Counted from the stretch's first letter, positions 33,048-42,354 are shown. The stretch is 64,000 nucleotides of DNA from Tabrizicola sp. (GCF_030373185.1 NZ_JAUCZH010000003.1:62001-126000), one strand, 5' to 3'. The notes: generated by a model not told the origin, from the sequence alone. Numbers and translations: made by a program.

Positions 33048-34007
33048 TCAGGCGGTAGAGCCGGGGATGGGTTTGCGGACGCCCTGCCCGGTCAGCGCAC
33101 GGGTGATTTCATCGGCGACAAGGCTTTGTAGCCGTTCCACCGCCACATCGGAATACCAAGCCGCATGGGGGCCAAGGAGAAGGTTTGGCGCGCGGCGCAG
33201 CGGGTTGTCGGCGGGCAGGGGTTCGGTCTGGAACACGTCCAGCGCCGCGCCCGCGATGGTGCCTGCCGTCAGGGCGGCGGCGAGCGCGGCTTCATTGATC
33301 AGATCACCCCGGGCGGTGTTCACGATGACAGCGGTCGATTTCATCCGGGCAAGGTTGGCCGGGTTGATGATACCGGTGGTTTCCGGCGTGGCGGGGGCGT
33401 GCAGGGTCAGCGCATCCGATTGCGCCAGAAGGCCGGGCAGATCGACCAGCGTCAGGCGGGGGAAGCTGCCCGAGTAATAAGGGTCGTGCGCGATGAAGTG
33501 AAAGCCGAAGGGCGCAAGCCGGGCCGCCACCTCTTGCGCGATGCGGCCAAAGCCGAGAAAGCCGATGGTGGTTTCTGCAAAGCTTTTCAGTGGTTTGGCA
33601 ATGCCGACCGCCGCCCATTCCCCTTTGCGGACGGATGCGTCCAGCGCGGGCAGCTTGCGCAAAAGCGCAAGGATCGAGGCTGCGGTGTGGTCTGCCACCT
33701 CTGCCGTGCAGTAATCCGGCACATAGGCGGCTTTCACGCCATGATCATTCAGGGCAGGCACATCGAAGTTGTTGTAGCCGACGCCATAGCGGATTGCCGT
33801 TGCACCCGGTGCCATGCCCGCGATGGCCGCGCGGGCCAGGGGCGCGAATTGCACCACGGCAACGTCGGCCCCCTTCAGGGCGGCGGCAACCTCATCCGCC
33901 GTCTTGCAGGCGTGGCGTTCAAAGCTGGCCCCGGCGGCGCGGGCGGCGGCCTCTTCTTTCGCCACATCGGGGAAGGTGGCATCGGTGACGACGACGCGTT
34001 TGGTCAT
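33048..34007 (-). CDS. D-isomer-specific 2-hydroxyacid dehydrogenase (C-terminal-binding-protein type)
   Basis: A 319-residue NAD-dependent dehydrogenase. The Rossmann motif is IGFLGFGRIAQEV; catalytic residues are Arg in NTARGDLI, Glu in VFQTEPL and His in LGPHAAWYS. It interconverts a 2-hydroxyacid and a 2-ketoacid. In the operon it could process the lactate-like product of the pathway or reduce a keto-acid intermediate. It overlaps the upstream SDR stop (ATGA) and lies 16 bases before the FAH gene. Confidence 0.88.
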   Translation of the reverse strand: MTKRVVVTDATFPDVAKEEAAARAAGASFERHACKTADEVAAALKGADVAVVQFAPLARAAIAGMAPGATAIRYGVGYNNFDVPALNDHGVKAAYVPDYCTAEVADHTAASILALLRKLPALDASVRKGEWAAVGIAKPLKSFAETTIGFLGFGRIAQEVAARLAPFGFHFIAHDPYYSGSFPRLTLVDLPGLLAQSDALTLHAPATPETTGIINPANLARMKSTAVIVNTARGDLINEAALAAALTAGTIAGAALDVFQTEPLPADNPLRRAPNLLLGPHAAWYSDVAVERLQSLVADEITRALTGQGVRKPIPGSTA

Positions 34008-34759
34008 TCCAATGCCCTCAAGCCAACGGATCTGCGAAGATCGGGGTTGCGCACGTCAACCTCTTGCCCGGCCAGCGCATCGGCGGCGGCGGTGCAGAGC
34101 CAGGCGATTGCCTTGGCGGGTTCCTCTGCCGGGGCAAGGTTTTCGCGCGGGATTTTCGACACGGGGTTAAGGCCGGAAGCACGGATCGATCCCTGCATGT
34201 CGGTATCAACCACGCCCGGCGCAAAGCCGAAGACGCGGATGCCTTGGGGGGCGTATTCTTCGTGGATCGCGCGGGTCAGCATCGCCAGCCCCGCCTTGCC
34301 ACAGCAGTACGCGCTCCACCCTTCCATCGGACGATGCGCCGCGCCGGAGGACAGGTTGACGATGGTCCCGCCCCCCTTGGCGACCATGTGACGCATCGCG
34401 GTCTGGGTGGCGTGGAAGGCGGCGATCAGGTTGGTTTCGATATTCGCTCCCCAGTCTTCGGGCGAGATGTCCAGCATCCGGCCAATCGGACCGATCACCC
34501 CGGCGTTGTTCACGAGGATATCAAAGCCGTGGTCCAGCACGGTTGTCATGGCGTCGCGGTCGGTCATGTTCGCGTGGTGGCCGATGGCGATCATGTCGCC
34601 AAGCTCACGCTGGGCAGCGGCGATGTTGGCGGCAGAGCGGGCCGTGAAGTGGACGGTCGCGCCCGCCTCGGCCAAAGCCTTGACGGCGGCCAGCCCGATG
34701 CCGCGATTGCCGCCGGTGACGAGGGCGGTTTTGCCTGAGAGGGTCAATCGAGGCTCCAT
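34004..34759 (-). CDS. SDR-family oxidoreductase
   Basis: A 251-residue short-chain dehydrogenase: TGGNRGIG cofactor loop, NNAG, Ser in NLSSGAAHRP and Tyr-x-x-x-Lys in YCCGKAGLAM. It differs clearly from the other SDR of the operon, so the two probably act on different steps, for example C1 oxidation of the sugar against C4 oxidation of the deoxy acid. Its ATG lies inside the last codons of the mutarotase gene (16-base overlap) and its end overlaps the hydroxyacid dehydrogenase start. Confidence 0.87.
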   Translation of the reverse strand: MEPRLTLSGKTALVTGGNRGIGLAAVKALAEAGATVHFTARSAANIAAAQRELGDMIAIGHHANMTDRDAMTTVLDHGFDILVNNAGVIGPIGRMLDISPEDWGANIETNLIAAFHATQTAMRHMVAKGGGTIVNLSSGAAHRPMEGWSAYCCGKAGLAMLTRAIHEEYAPQGIRVFGFAPGVVDTDMQGSIRASGLNPVSKIPRENLAPAEEPAKAIAWLCTAAADALAGQEVDVRNPDLRRSVGLRALE

Positions 34760-35058
34760 TGCTTGGGAAGAAGGAAGGGAAAGCCGGTGCGGCTGTCGAT
34801 GTCGATCTGCATGATCGGCGCCATGGATTCAGACCATTTGGCGTTGATAGGGTCGTTTTTCAGGAAATCGATGGTGGCTTGCAGATCGTCGGTTTCAAAG
34901 TAGCCGAACAGGGTCAGCCCGTGGCGGAAGATGTGGTAGTTGCGAATGCCGGCCTGACGCAGGCAAGCATCCATTTCCGGCCAAAGATCATCGTGGCGCT
35001 GTTTGTATTCTTCTTCGCAACCGGGGCGGACGCCCAGAACCCATGCGTAGGATGCCAT
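34744..35058 (-). CDS. rhaM: L-rhamnose mutarotase
   Basis: A 104-residue protein of the RhaM/RhaU family, which interconverts anomers of L-rhamnose (FucU-like relatives act on fucose). The family signature is seen in YKQRHDDLWPEM, NYHIFRHG and LFGYFETDDL, with the C-terminal Trp-containing end. It is the best single clue that the operon handles a 6-deoxyhexose. The ATG at 35058 directly follows the TAG of the acetoacetate-decarboxylase-family gene. Confidence 0.88.
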   Translation of the reverse strand: MASYAWVLGVRPGCEEEYKQRHDDLWPEMDACLRQAGIRNYHIFRHGLTLFGYFETDDLQATIDFLKNDPINAKWSESMAPIMQIDIDSRTGFPFLLPKQWSLD

Positions 35059-35823
35059 CTAAACCTCCGTCAGATAGTCGTGCAGGATGACGCCCGGCAC
35101 GAGGGTGAATGTGGCTTTCCAGTAGAAACCGTCCAGCATCTCCAGCACCGGCAGGCGGTGCAGCGGGGCTTGCGCGTTGGGACGCAGTTCCACGGTGCAG
35201 GGGCCACGCCAACATTCGGTGACCTGCACATCGGCCAGTTGCCGCGAGGTCAGTTGGCGGATCGCGGGGGTGCCGTCGATATGGTCGATGGCCTTGAGGT
35301 TCAGGTTGGTGGCGAAGGGAAAGATTGCCGAAAGGTCGGTGATCTGGGCCGGCGTTTGCTTGTAGGGCATGGTGCCGGTCAGGACGTCGATGCCATTGCG
35401 TTCAAGGCCGCCGACGATCAGGTCGGCGCGAAACTCCAGCTTCGGGTTTCCAAGCTTTTTCGGCTGGCCATGCAGCTCGCGCCCATGGGCGACGCCGATG
35501 TCAGACGACAGGAACAGCCAAGGCGAATAGGCCCCGGTGGCCTTGCCGGGCAAGTCGGCGCCGACCATCACGTTGACCTCCTTGTAGGGGCCAAGCCAGT
35601 CGGTGTCGTTCATCTTGTAGACATGGATCATCACCCTGTCGCCGGTGGATACCAGCGGTTCCGGCAACAGCGCGGCAATCGCCGCCGGGTCGGTGCGGTA
35701 GGTAAGGGTCAGGATTTCCGCGTTGCGGAAGGTGAAGGGGAAGGGCGGCACCATCGGCGCGTCCAACGGGGTGGAAAAGCCCGGTTTGATGATATCCGCG
35801 CGGGTGGTGGGCCATTTCATCAT
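35059..35823 (-). CDS. Acetoacetate decarboxylase-superfamily protein
   Basis: A 254-residue protein of the ADC fold. Recognisable are the PFPFTFRNAEILTLTYRTD start, LLPEPL, and the segment GRELHGQPKKLGNPKLEF, whose adjacent lysines correspond to the region holding the Schiff-base lysine in acetoacetate decarboxylase. ADC-superfamily members include aldolase-dehydratases as well as decarboxylases, so the reaction cannot be named. It is unusual in a deoxysugar operon, and could supply a step for which no usual enzyme (lactonase or aldolase) is present. The start overlaps the oxidoreductase stop. Confidence 0.8.
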   Translation of the reverse strand: MMKWPTTRADIIKPGFSTPLDAPMVPPFPFTFRNAEILTLTYRTDPAAIAALLPEPLVSTGDRVMIHVYKMNDTDWLGPYKEVNVMVGADLPGKATGAYSPWLFLSSDIGVAHGRELHGQPKKLGNPKLEFRADLIVGGLERNGIDVLTGTMPYKQTPAQITDLSAIFPFATNLNLKAIDHIDGTPAIRQLTSRQLADVQVTECWRGPCTVELRPNAQAPLHRLPVLEMLDGFYWKATFTLVPGVILHDYLTEV

Positions 35824-36863
35824 ACCGACTCCGGCTTGCCCGAGGCGAAGGAGCGATACATCGCATCCAGCGTTTCCACCGCGCGCTGACCGATCAGGCC
35901 GGGGGCTTCGTTGCGGGTGGCCGTCCCAAGGCAGATCTGGGCAAGGCGCTGGGTCGGCTCAATGCATTCATAGGCGCCGGCGCCTTTCGGGATCTCCAGC
36001 ACCGTATCGCGCCCGTCCTTGCGGCGCAGTTCCATCCGTTCGCGTTCAATGTCGATCAAAAGCATCCCTTCGCTGCCGAAGATGCGGATATCGACCTGAT
36101 AGCCGCAATGCTTTGGCACAGTGGAAGACCCTGACACCACCGCCGTCGCGCCAGAGGCAAAGCGCAGGGTCGCGGCGTCATACCAATCGACCCCGGCGGG
36201 GGAACGCCCGGCGATGGCGTAAACCTCGGCCGGGGCGTCATCGACCAGCGCATACATCAGGCCCAGCGCATGGGAAAGCTGGCCCCAGCCGTAGCCGCCG
36301 GCGTTTGCAGGATCGGCCCAGGTGTCCTTGCGGGGCTGGAACATGTGGTCCTTGGTTTCCATCAGCCCTTGGCCGCCGAACAGGTCTTCAGTCGGTGAGG
36401 CCATCTGGCAGACGACATGGCGGATGGTGCCGATTTCCCCGGCGCGCATCAGGTCGGCGGCCTTCCGGGTGAAATCCTTGAAGTTCCAGCCATAGGGAAC
36501 AACGACTTGAAGGCCTTTTTCCGCAGCGTTAGAGACGATTTCCCGGGCCTGCGCCGCGCTTGTGGCCATCGGCTTGTCGATCAGCACATGCGCGCCTGCA
36601 TCAAGCGCGGCCATGGCCTGTTCGTGGTGGACGGTGTGGGGCGACACGATCACCACCCCGTCCGGCCTTTCGATCGCAAGGAGTTCGCGGTAGTCGGTGT
36701 AGCCCTTCGCAATCCCGAACTTGTCGGTGATCTCCTTCAAAGCCGCCGGGTCGCGGCGGTTGACGGCGACCAGATCGACACCCTGATCGGCCAGAAGCGA
36801 GGGGATGTAGACATGCGCCCCCCACCACCCAGCGCCAAGAACAGCTATTCTTGCCTTACGCAC
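35820..36863 (-). CDS. Gfo/Idh/MocA-family oxidoreductase
   Basis: A 347-residue NAD(P)-dependent dehydrogenase with the N-terminal Rossmann motif VLGAGWWGAHVY, the conserved DKPMATS segment with the catalytic Lys, and the C-terminal beta-sheet domain. It could oxidise the sugar at C1 or act on an inositol-like or keto-sugar substrate. The start is GTG at 36863, eight bases inside the 3' end of the regulator gene, so the two are coupled. Confidence 0.87.
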   Translation of the reverse strand: MRKARIAVLGAGWWGAHVYIPSLLADQGVDLVAVNRRDPAALKEITDKFGIAKGYTDYRELLAIERPDGVVIVSPHTVHHEQAMAALDAGAHVLIDKPMATSAAQAREIVSNAAEKGLQVVVPYGWNFKDFTRKAADLMRAGEIGTIRHVVCQMASPTEDLFGGQGLMETKDHMFQPRKDTWADPANAGGYGWGQLSHALGLMYALVDDAPAEVYAIAGRSPAGVDWYDAATLRFASGATAVVSGSSTVPKHCGYQVDIRIFGSEGMLLIDIERERMELRRKDGRDTVLEIPKGAGAYECIEPTQRLAQICLGTATRNEAPGLIGQRAVETLDAMYRSFASGKPESV

Positions 36864-37584
36864 CGGTCACCTCCCGTAGTGCATTGCGGACATTGACCAT
36901 GTGCTGCCGCATGGCACGTTGCGCGGCGGCGGGGTCGCGGGCTTGCAGGGCGGCGAGGATCACCTGGTGATCCTCCACCGATTGCTGGCGGATGGATTTG
37001 CGCTTCTGGAACGCCTGACGGCCCTGATCGCCAAGCACCTGCAGCAGCTTGCCGAAGCGCGACAGGAAATCGTTGCCTGACGCCTCCAGAATGGTCTTGT
37101 GAAACTCGACATCCGTATCGTGGAACAGGTCGGCATCCTCGGGATCGGCCACCTGTGCGGCGACAAGGGTGGCCAGACGGTCCAGCGCGGTGTCGGTCAG
37201 CCGTTCAGCGGCCAGTCCCGCAAGCATAGGCTCGAAATGGATGCGGGCGTCGAAAAGCTCCGCCATGTTCTGCGCGTTCAGGGACACGAAGAAATCCAGC
37301 GGCGACAGCAGTTCCTCGGCATTCAGCGCGGTGACATAAACCCCGCCGCCGTGGCGGATTTCAAGAACGCCAAGGATGGACAGCGCGCGCAAAGCCTCGC
37401 GCACCGTGGGGCGGCTTACGTCAAGCTGGTCGGCAAGATCCCGTTCGGCGGGCAGCTTGTCGCCCGCCGACAGATGCCCGGTTTTCACCAGATCAAGGAT
37501 GCGCTGGACCACCATTTCCGAGACGGACTTCTTGCCGATCGGGTCTGACAGGGTTTTCACAAGCTGGAGCATCGGTTGTTTCAT
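36856..37584 (-). CDS. FadR-subfamily GntR transcriptional regulator
   Basis: A 242-residue regulator. The N-terminal winged helix has LPAERDLADQLDVSRPTVREALRAL, followed by a FCD ligand domain. Its metal-site candidates are Asp and His in FHDTDVEFHKTI and histidines near EDHQVI and MRQHM. FadR-type repressors typically release DNA on binding a sugar acid or keto acid. It lies inside the operon it probably controls, overlapping the permease gene by four bases. Two copies of an imperfect palindrome in the 42.1-42.4 kb promoter region are candidate operators. Confidence 0.87.
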   Translation of the reverse strand: MKQPMLQLVKTLSDPIGKKSVSEMVVQRILDLVKTGHLSAGDKLPAERDLADQLDVSRPTVREALRALSILGVLEIRHGGGVYVTALNAEELLSPLDFFVSLNAQNMAELFDARIHFEPMLAGLAAERLTDTALDRLATLVAAQVADPEDADLFHDTDVEFHKTILEASGNDFLSRFGKLLQVLGDQGRQAFQKRKSIRQQSVEDHQVILAALQARDPAAAQRAMRQHMVNVRNALREVTGA

Positions 37585-38534
37585 CGCACCCTCGCAATCA
37601 GACGGCCGCCAGTTTCGCGGATGATCGGCACCATGACCGACAGGATCAGCAAGATGCCAAGTACCCCGGTCTGGATATGCCCTGTGATGTTTTGCAGCGC
37701 CATCCCGTTGCGCAGGGCCAACACGATCAGGATGGCAAGGATCGTGCCGGACATGGTGCCAGCACCGCCGAAGATGCTGACCCCGCCCAGAAGGACCATT
37801 GTGATTATGTCCAGCTCAAACCCCTGCGCGACATCGCCCCTGACCGCGCCAACGCGGGCAGCGAAGAGGATTCCGGCAAGGGCAGACACCACGCCCGAGG
37901 CGATGAAGATCTTGGCCTTCACCGCGCGGACATCGAGGCCCGAAAACTCGGCCACAGCCCGGTTCGCGCCGATGAAATAGACTTTCCGGCCGAAGGCAGT
38001 TCGTTGCAGGATCAGGTAGGCCAGCACGGCAAGGACGGCAAAGACCACCATCGCCAACGGCACCGGGCCGATCAGCCCCTTTTGGCCCAAGTGGTTGAAC
38101 CATGCCGGGAAGGCATTGATGCCGCGATCTTCCACCAATACGCGGGCAAACCCCCGAAAGGCGATCATCGTGGCTAGCGTCACCACCAGAGAGGGGATGC
38201 CGAAGCCCACAATAAAGAGGGCATTGAACGCCCCGCAGGCAAGGCCGATCATCAGCGCGATCATGATCGCCCAACCGCCCGGCACCTCGGCCTGCACCAG
38301 CCAGCCAAAGGCGCAGGCGGCAAGGCCCATGATGGAAGCGACCGAAAGATCAATCTCGCCGTTGATGATGACGAAGGTCATCACGAGCGCGACGATGATC
38401 TTTTCCACCGAAAGCTGGAACATGTTGATCTGGTTGCCGGGGGTCAGGAAGACCGGCGAGGACCAGGCGTTGACGGCGTAGATCAGGATCAGGACGGCGA
38501 AAAGGAAGCCCTCCCAGCTGCGAAGGGCGGTCAT
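37581..38534 (-). CDS. Sugar ABC transporter permease 2
   Basis: A 317-residue integral membrane protein of the RbsC/AraH branched permease type, with about nine hydrophobic segments and the conserved coupling loop near LDVRAVKAKIFIASG and GGVSIFGGAGTM. It forms the membrane channel with the other permease of the operon. The start overlaps the stop of that permease and the end overlaps the regulator start. Confidence 0.9.
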   Translation of the reverse strand: MTALRSWEGFLFAVLILIYAVNAWSSPVFLTPGNQINMFQLSVEKIIVALVMTFVIINGEIDLSVASIMGLAACAFGWLVQAEVPGGWAIMIALMIGLACGAFNALFIVGFGIPSLVVTLATMIAFRGFARVLVEDRGINAFPAWFNHLGQKGLIGPVPLAMVVFAVLAVLAYLILQRTAFGRKVYFIGANRAVAEFSGLDVRAVKAKIFIASGVVSALAGILFAARVGAVRGDVAQGFELDIITMVLLGGVSIFGGAGTMSGTILAILIVLALRNGMALQNITGHIQTGVLGILLILSVMVPIIRETGGRLIARVR

Positions 38535-39526
38535 TGGCTGCCTCCTGTCGGTTTGCGGCGCAGAAGGCGGCGCATCAGGACGGTATCGGCGGCAACGGCC
38601 AGAAGGATCAGAAGGCCAAGGACCGCCTCGCGCCAGAAGGCCGAGACCAGTTCCCAGCGGACCAGTGAGGTGTCGATCAGGTCAATCAGCGCCGCGCCGA
38701 TCAGGACCCCAAGGACGTTGCCGGAACCACCGAAGATGTTGACCCCACCGACGACGACCGCACCCACCGACTTCAACTCCAGCCCCAGACCCGCCACAAC
38801 GGTGATGTTGCCAAAGCGCGACAGGAACATGAAGCCCGCAAGGCCCGCCAGCGCGCCAGAGATCACGAAGGCCAGAAAGATCGTGCGGCCCGCGTTGATG
38901 CCCGCAAATGCGGCAGCGTCGGGGTTTGACCCGATGGCAAAGAACTGCCGCCCAGCGCGGAAACGGGTCAGGAAGACATGGGCGGTCAGGACGACGATCA
39001 GCGAGATCACGACGATCCAGCGGAACTGCAACTCTCCGGCCGTGAAGGCGTTCAGGGTGGCAAACTCGGTCAGCCAGGTCGGCAGCCGGTTGGTGGTGAT
39101 GGACGAGCCATCCGATGATTGCACAAGGATCGACCGGAACAAGGCCAGCGTCGCCAGCGTCACGATAATTGACGGCAGGCGGAAACGCGCGACGAGAAAG
39201 CCGTTGAACGCCCCGAACACCGCGCCGATCCCCATGGCGAGGAGGGGGACAAGGATTGGCGGCAGGTCGGGGTAGGCGATCAGGATTCCGCCGGTGAAAT
39301 AGGCGCTGCACCCGACGACCGACCCGATCGAAAGGTCAATGTTTCGGGTCAGCACGACGAAGGCCTGCCCCACGGCGATAAGGGCAATCACGGCAACGGA
39401 GCCGGAGATGCGGTTGAAGAGGCGCGCGTTCAGGTAGCCATCGATCTGGCTGGCAAAGAACAGCACCGTGCCAACGAAGACCGCCAGCAGGACAAGGATG
39501 CGAAGGGTGCCAAGCGGGATGCGCAT
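38531..39526 (-). CDS. Sugar ABC transporter permease 1
   Basis: A 331-residue permease of the same RbsC-like family as its neighbour, with multiple transmembrane helices and the GGVNIFGGSGN motif. Two distinct permeases with one double ATPase and one binding protein is the layout of rhamnose (RhaSTPQ) and autoinducer-2 type importers. The ATG overlaps the ATPase stop by one base (TGATG). Confidence 0.9.
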   Translation of the reverse strand: MRIPLGTLRILVLLAVFVGTVLFFASQIDGYLNARLFNRISGSVAVIALIAVGQAFVVLTRNIDLSIGSVVGCSAYFTGGILIAYPDLPPILVPLLAMGIGAVFGAFNGFLVARFRLPSIIVTLATLALFRSILVQSSDGSSITTNRLPTWLTEFATLNAFTAGELQFRWIVVISLIVVLTAHVFLTRFRAGRQFFAIGSNPDAAAFAGINAGRTIFLAFVISGALAGLAGFMFLSRFGNITVVAGLGLELKSVGAVVVGGVNIFGGSGNVLGVLIGAALIDLIDTSLVRWELVSAFWREAVLGLLILLAVAADTVLMRRLLRRKPTGGSQ

Positions 39527-41019
39527 CAGGCCACCTCTGCCGCAACGGCGAGGTGCATGACGGATTCATCCGTGGCGTCCTCACCGGTGAACTCCCCCAC
39601 GATCCGGCCTTCGCGCATGACAAGGATACGGTCGGCCAGGGACAGAACCTCGGGCAGGTCGGAGGAGATGATGATGATCGCCACCCCTTCGGCGGCAAGG
39701 GCGCGAAGGATCTGATGCACCTCGGCCTTGGCACCAATATCGATGCCTCGGGTCGGCTCATCCACGATCAGAAGGCGCGGCTTGGTGTTCAGCCATTTCG
39801 CCAGCATCACCTTTTGCTGGTTGCCGCCGGACAGCGTGCCAACCGGAACGGTCAGGTTCGCGGCCTTGATGTTCAATTGCTTGCGGAAGGCCTGAGCGTC
39901 GGCCAATTCGTGCATCCGGTCCAGCCAGCCGAAAGCGCCGGAATATTTTCCCAGCATCGGCAGGGTGATGTTGGCGGTGATGCCTTCGGTCAGCGCAAGG
40001 CCCAGCTTGCGGCGGTCTTCCGAGACATAGGCGATGCCAAGGCTTTGCGCCTGCGCGGGATTGGTAATGGTGACGGGCTGGCCCGCGATTTCGACGCTGC
40101 CCTGATCCGCCGGGGCCACCCCGAACAGCGCCAGCCCCACATCCGTTCGCCGCGCCCCGACCAGGCCGGAAAAGCAGACGATTTCCCCCCGGTTGACGGT
40201 AAAGCTGACATCCCGGAAAACCCCGGTTTTGGCAAGGTTAGAGACGTTTAGCAGTACCTCGCCGGTATCCTTCGAAGGCTCACGCGCAAAGCGGCCGGCC
40301 ATGTCACGCCCGACCATTTCGGCGATCATCGAGGCTTGGGTAACCTCTGTCACCGGCTTGGTAGAAATGTGCTTGCCGTCGCGCATCACGGTGACGGTAT
40401 CGGCGAGGGCAAAGATTTCCTCCAGCCGGTGCGAGATATAAAGGACGGCGACGCCTTGGTCGCGCAAGCTGCGGGCGATGCCAAAGAGGCGCTTCACCTC
40501 ATGATCCGAAAGGGACGCCGAGGGTTCGTCCATGATCAGCACGCGGACGTTCAGGGAAATGGCGCGGGCAATCTCCACCGTCTGCTGTTCGGCAAGGGTC
40601 AGTTCGGCGGCGGCGCGGCGGGGGTCCAGCGTGACACCAAGCCGGGCGATCATTGCAGCGGCCTCGTCGTTCAGGGCGGACCAGTTGATCAGCTGGCGTC
40701 GGTTCTGGTGGCTGATGAAGATGTTTTCGGCGACCGAAAGATCAGGAAACACCATCGGTTCCTGATAGATCGCCGCCACCCCGGCGCGCTGGGCGTCTGC
40801 GGTGCCACGAAAGCTGACGGGCTGGCCATCGACCAGAATGTCACCAGTTTCGGGTTGGTGAATGCCGGTCATCGTCTTGATCAGTGTCGATTTCCCGGCG
40901 CCGTTTTCACCGACCAGCGCGTGAATACGGCCCGGCTCCATCGACAGCGAAAAGCCGGACAGGGCCGCGGTTCCGCCGAAGCTCTTGGAGATGTCGCGCA
41001 TTTCAAGGACGGGGGGCAT
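39526..41019 (-). CDS. Sugar ABC transporter ATP-binding protein (two NBDs)
   Basis: A 497-residue RbsA/RhaT-type ATPase with two fused nucleotide-binding domains. The first has Walker A GENGAGKST, the signature region LTLAEQQTVEIARA and Walker B VLIMDEPSASLS. The second, as usual, has a degenerate Walker A region and the signature LSGGNQQKVMLAKW with Walker B LLIVDEPTRGID. It powers the two permeases. It is separated from the binding-protein gene by a stem-loop. Confidence 0.93.
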   Translation of the reverse strand: MPPVLEMRDISKSFGGTAALSGFSLSMEPGRIHALVGENGAGKSTLIKTMTGIHQPETGDILVDGQPVSFRGTADAQRAGVAAIYQEPMVFPDLSVAENIFISHQNRRQLINWSALNDEAAAMIARLGVTLDPRRAAAELTLAEQQTVEIARAISLNVRVLIMDEPSASLSDHEVKRLFGIARSLRDQGVAVLYISHRLEEIFALADTVTVMRDGKHISTKPVTEVTQASMIAEMVGRDMAGRFAREPSKDTGEVLLNVSNLAKTGVFRDVSFTVNRGEIVCFSGLVGARRTDVGLALFGVAPADQGSVEIAGQPVTITNPAQAQSLGIAYVSEDRRKLGLALTEGITANITLPMLGKYSGAFGWLDRMHELADAQAFRKQLNIKAANLTVPVGTLSGGNQQKVMLAKWLNTKPRLLIVDEPTRGIDIGAKAEVHQILRALAAEGVAIIIISSDLPEVLSLADRILVMREGRIVGEFTGEDATDESVMHLAVAAEVA

Positions 41020-41043
41020 TCCGGGAACCTTCAGGGTAAGGGC

Positions 41044-41075
41044 GGCCAGCCCCCCGGGAGCGGGAGGGGCTGGCC
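41044..41075 (-). terminator. Intra-operon stem-loop between binding protein and ATPase genes
   Basis: A perfect ten-base-pair stem (GGCCAGCCCC / GGGGCTGGCC) with a 12-base loop sits between the binding-protein stop and the ATPase start on the minus strand. No U-tract follows. Such hairpins after binding-protein genes usually stabilise the upstream message or attenuate read-through, so that binding protein exceeds membrane components. Confidence 0.65.
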
Positions 41076-41093
41076 ATCAAGCCAAGGCGAGGA

Positions 41094-42131
41094 TCAGTTC
41101 GCTTCGGCTTCGACGTTGGCCGAAGTGTAGACGGTGAACGGCCCCATCAGGATGCGCTTTCCGTTTTCGCGGCCCGGATCCTGTTCGATGGTGTAGTCGC
41201 CCATGCGGCCAGCGTTGAACGTTTCACCCACTTCGCCGGTGATCTTGCCGGTCGCCAGCATATAGCTGGTGTAATAGGTCAGGTAACCAAGGTCGACGAA
41301 GCTCCATAGTGCGAATCCCGGCGCGCAGCCGTTCATCGTGTAGCTGACCATTTCTGCTGGCAGGCCCAGACCGGACACCTTGACCTTGTCACACAGGCCT
41401 TCGTCTTGCATCGCCTTGGCGGATGCCTGAATGCCAACGGTAGTGGGCGACATGATCAGTTTCAGGTTCGGGTGGCTGTCGACCAGCGCCAGCGCCCGGT
41501 TGTAGCTGACCTCGGACTGGTCATCGCCGTAGACGGTATCGACCAGCTTCATGCTGGCGTATTTCTCGCCCTTCAGCGCCTCTTCCATCGCGGCGATCCA
41601 GGCGTTCTGGTTCGCGGCGTCGGGGGTGGCGGACAGGACGGCAAACTCACCTTCGCCGCCCATGATCGAATGGGCCATGTCGGCCATCACGACACCGATG
41701 GACCCGAAGTCGACCTGCGCCACGAACACGGTTTCACCTGCACCCGAAGGGATCGGGCTGTCCCATGTCACAACCTTGGTGCCAGCCGCCTGCGCAGCCT
41801 CGGCCGCCGGGGCGATCTGGTCGCCGGCGTTGTTCGACAACATCACGACGGCCTGCCCCTGGCTTCCAGCGGTGGTCAGAATCTCGATCTGGCCCGCGAC
41901 CGAGTTTTCCGGGGTCGGGCCGGTATAAAGCAGGGTGCCGGTGTTGCCGAGTTCGGCATGCGCCTCTTCGGCACCGCGATTCGCCTGATCGAAGGGCAGG
42001 ATGCCAAGGAATTTCGGCAGCAGGACCATATTTGCGTTGCCGCCCTTTTCGGCGGTCACCGCTTGGGCATTGGCCTGCACGCCGAACATCGCGGCGCAGA
42101 GGGCCAGTGTGGATACTGTCAGATGTTTCAT
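41094..42131 (-). CDS. Sugar ABC transporter substrate-binding protein (RhaS-like)
   Basis: A 345-residue periplasmic binding protein with a signal peptide (cleavage after QANAQA, near residue 24). The type I fold is seen in [47 protein letters not shown] and the C-terminal [16 protein letters not shown]. It resembles binding proteins of rhamnose and autoinducer-2 importers. It is the first gene of the 13-gene operon, preceded by GGGAGGA about nine bases upstream of the ATG. Its ligand is not proven; a 6-deoxyhexose is favoured by the mutarotase. Confidence 0.88.
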   Translation of the reverse strand: MKHLTVSTLALCAAMFGVQANAQAVTAEKGGNANMVLLPKFLGILPFDQANRGAEEAHAELGNTGTLLYTGPTPENSVAGQIEILTTAGSQGQAVVMLSNNAGDQIAPAAEAAQAAGTKVVTWDSPIPSGAGETVFVAQVDFGSIGVVMADMAHSIMGGEGEFAVLSATPDAANQNAWIAAMEEALKGEKYASMKLVDTVYGDDQSEVSYNRALALVDSHPNLKLIMSPTTVGIQASAKAMQDEGLCDKVKVSGLGLPAEMVSYTMNGCAPGFALWSFVDLGYLTYYTSYMLATGKITGEVGETFNAGRMGDYTIEQDPGRENGKRILMGPFTVYTSANVEAEAN

Positions 42132-42194
42132 GAAGTGACGTCCTCCCGTGGTTTATGAGAACCGGACAGGCTCCTCCGCTCCGGTTGGGCGGAT

Positions 42195-42210
42195 ATTGGC
42201 CTGACCACTT
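42195..42210. promoter_or_regulatory. Candidate operator copy 1 (ATTGG-N5-CCACTT)
   Basis: An imperfect palindrome, ATTGGCCTGACCACTT, 64 bases upstream of the binding-protein start. The same ATTGG-N5-CCACTT occurs again at 42321-42336 and I see no third copy in this gap. It overlaps the region where a minus-strand promoter (TTGCAA then CAATAT) would be placed, as expected for a repressor site. Confidence 0.5.
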
Positions 42211-42320
42211 TCAACATTGCAATGGTTTTTTGCAGGATTTTCCGCCGCACCGCGGCATTGCAGCGGCAGAAATTGCCGAAAGTGCTTGCTTTACGGGCTT
42301 TGGGTGAACAGAGTTCCTGA

Positions 42321-42336
42321 ATTGGTAAGGCCACTT
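42321..42336. promoter_or_regulatory. Candidate operator copy 2 (ATTGG-N5-CCACTT)
   Basis: ATTGGTAAGGCCACTT, 18 bases before the isomerase start codon, matches copy 1 at every outer position. One copy per divergent promoter suggests joint control by the FadR-type regulator of the operon. Confidence 0.5.
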
Positions 42337-42354
42337 ATCGGAAGGATTGGCGAT

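Noticed and set aside
38081-38105. An AAGTGG-N5-CCATG string inside the second permease gene that looks like the candidate operator
   Set aside because: It differs in the last bases, lies in coding sequence and has no promoter near it.
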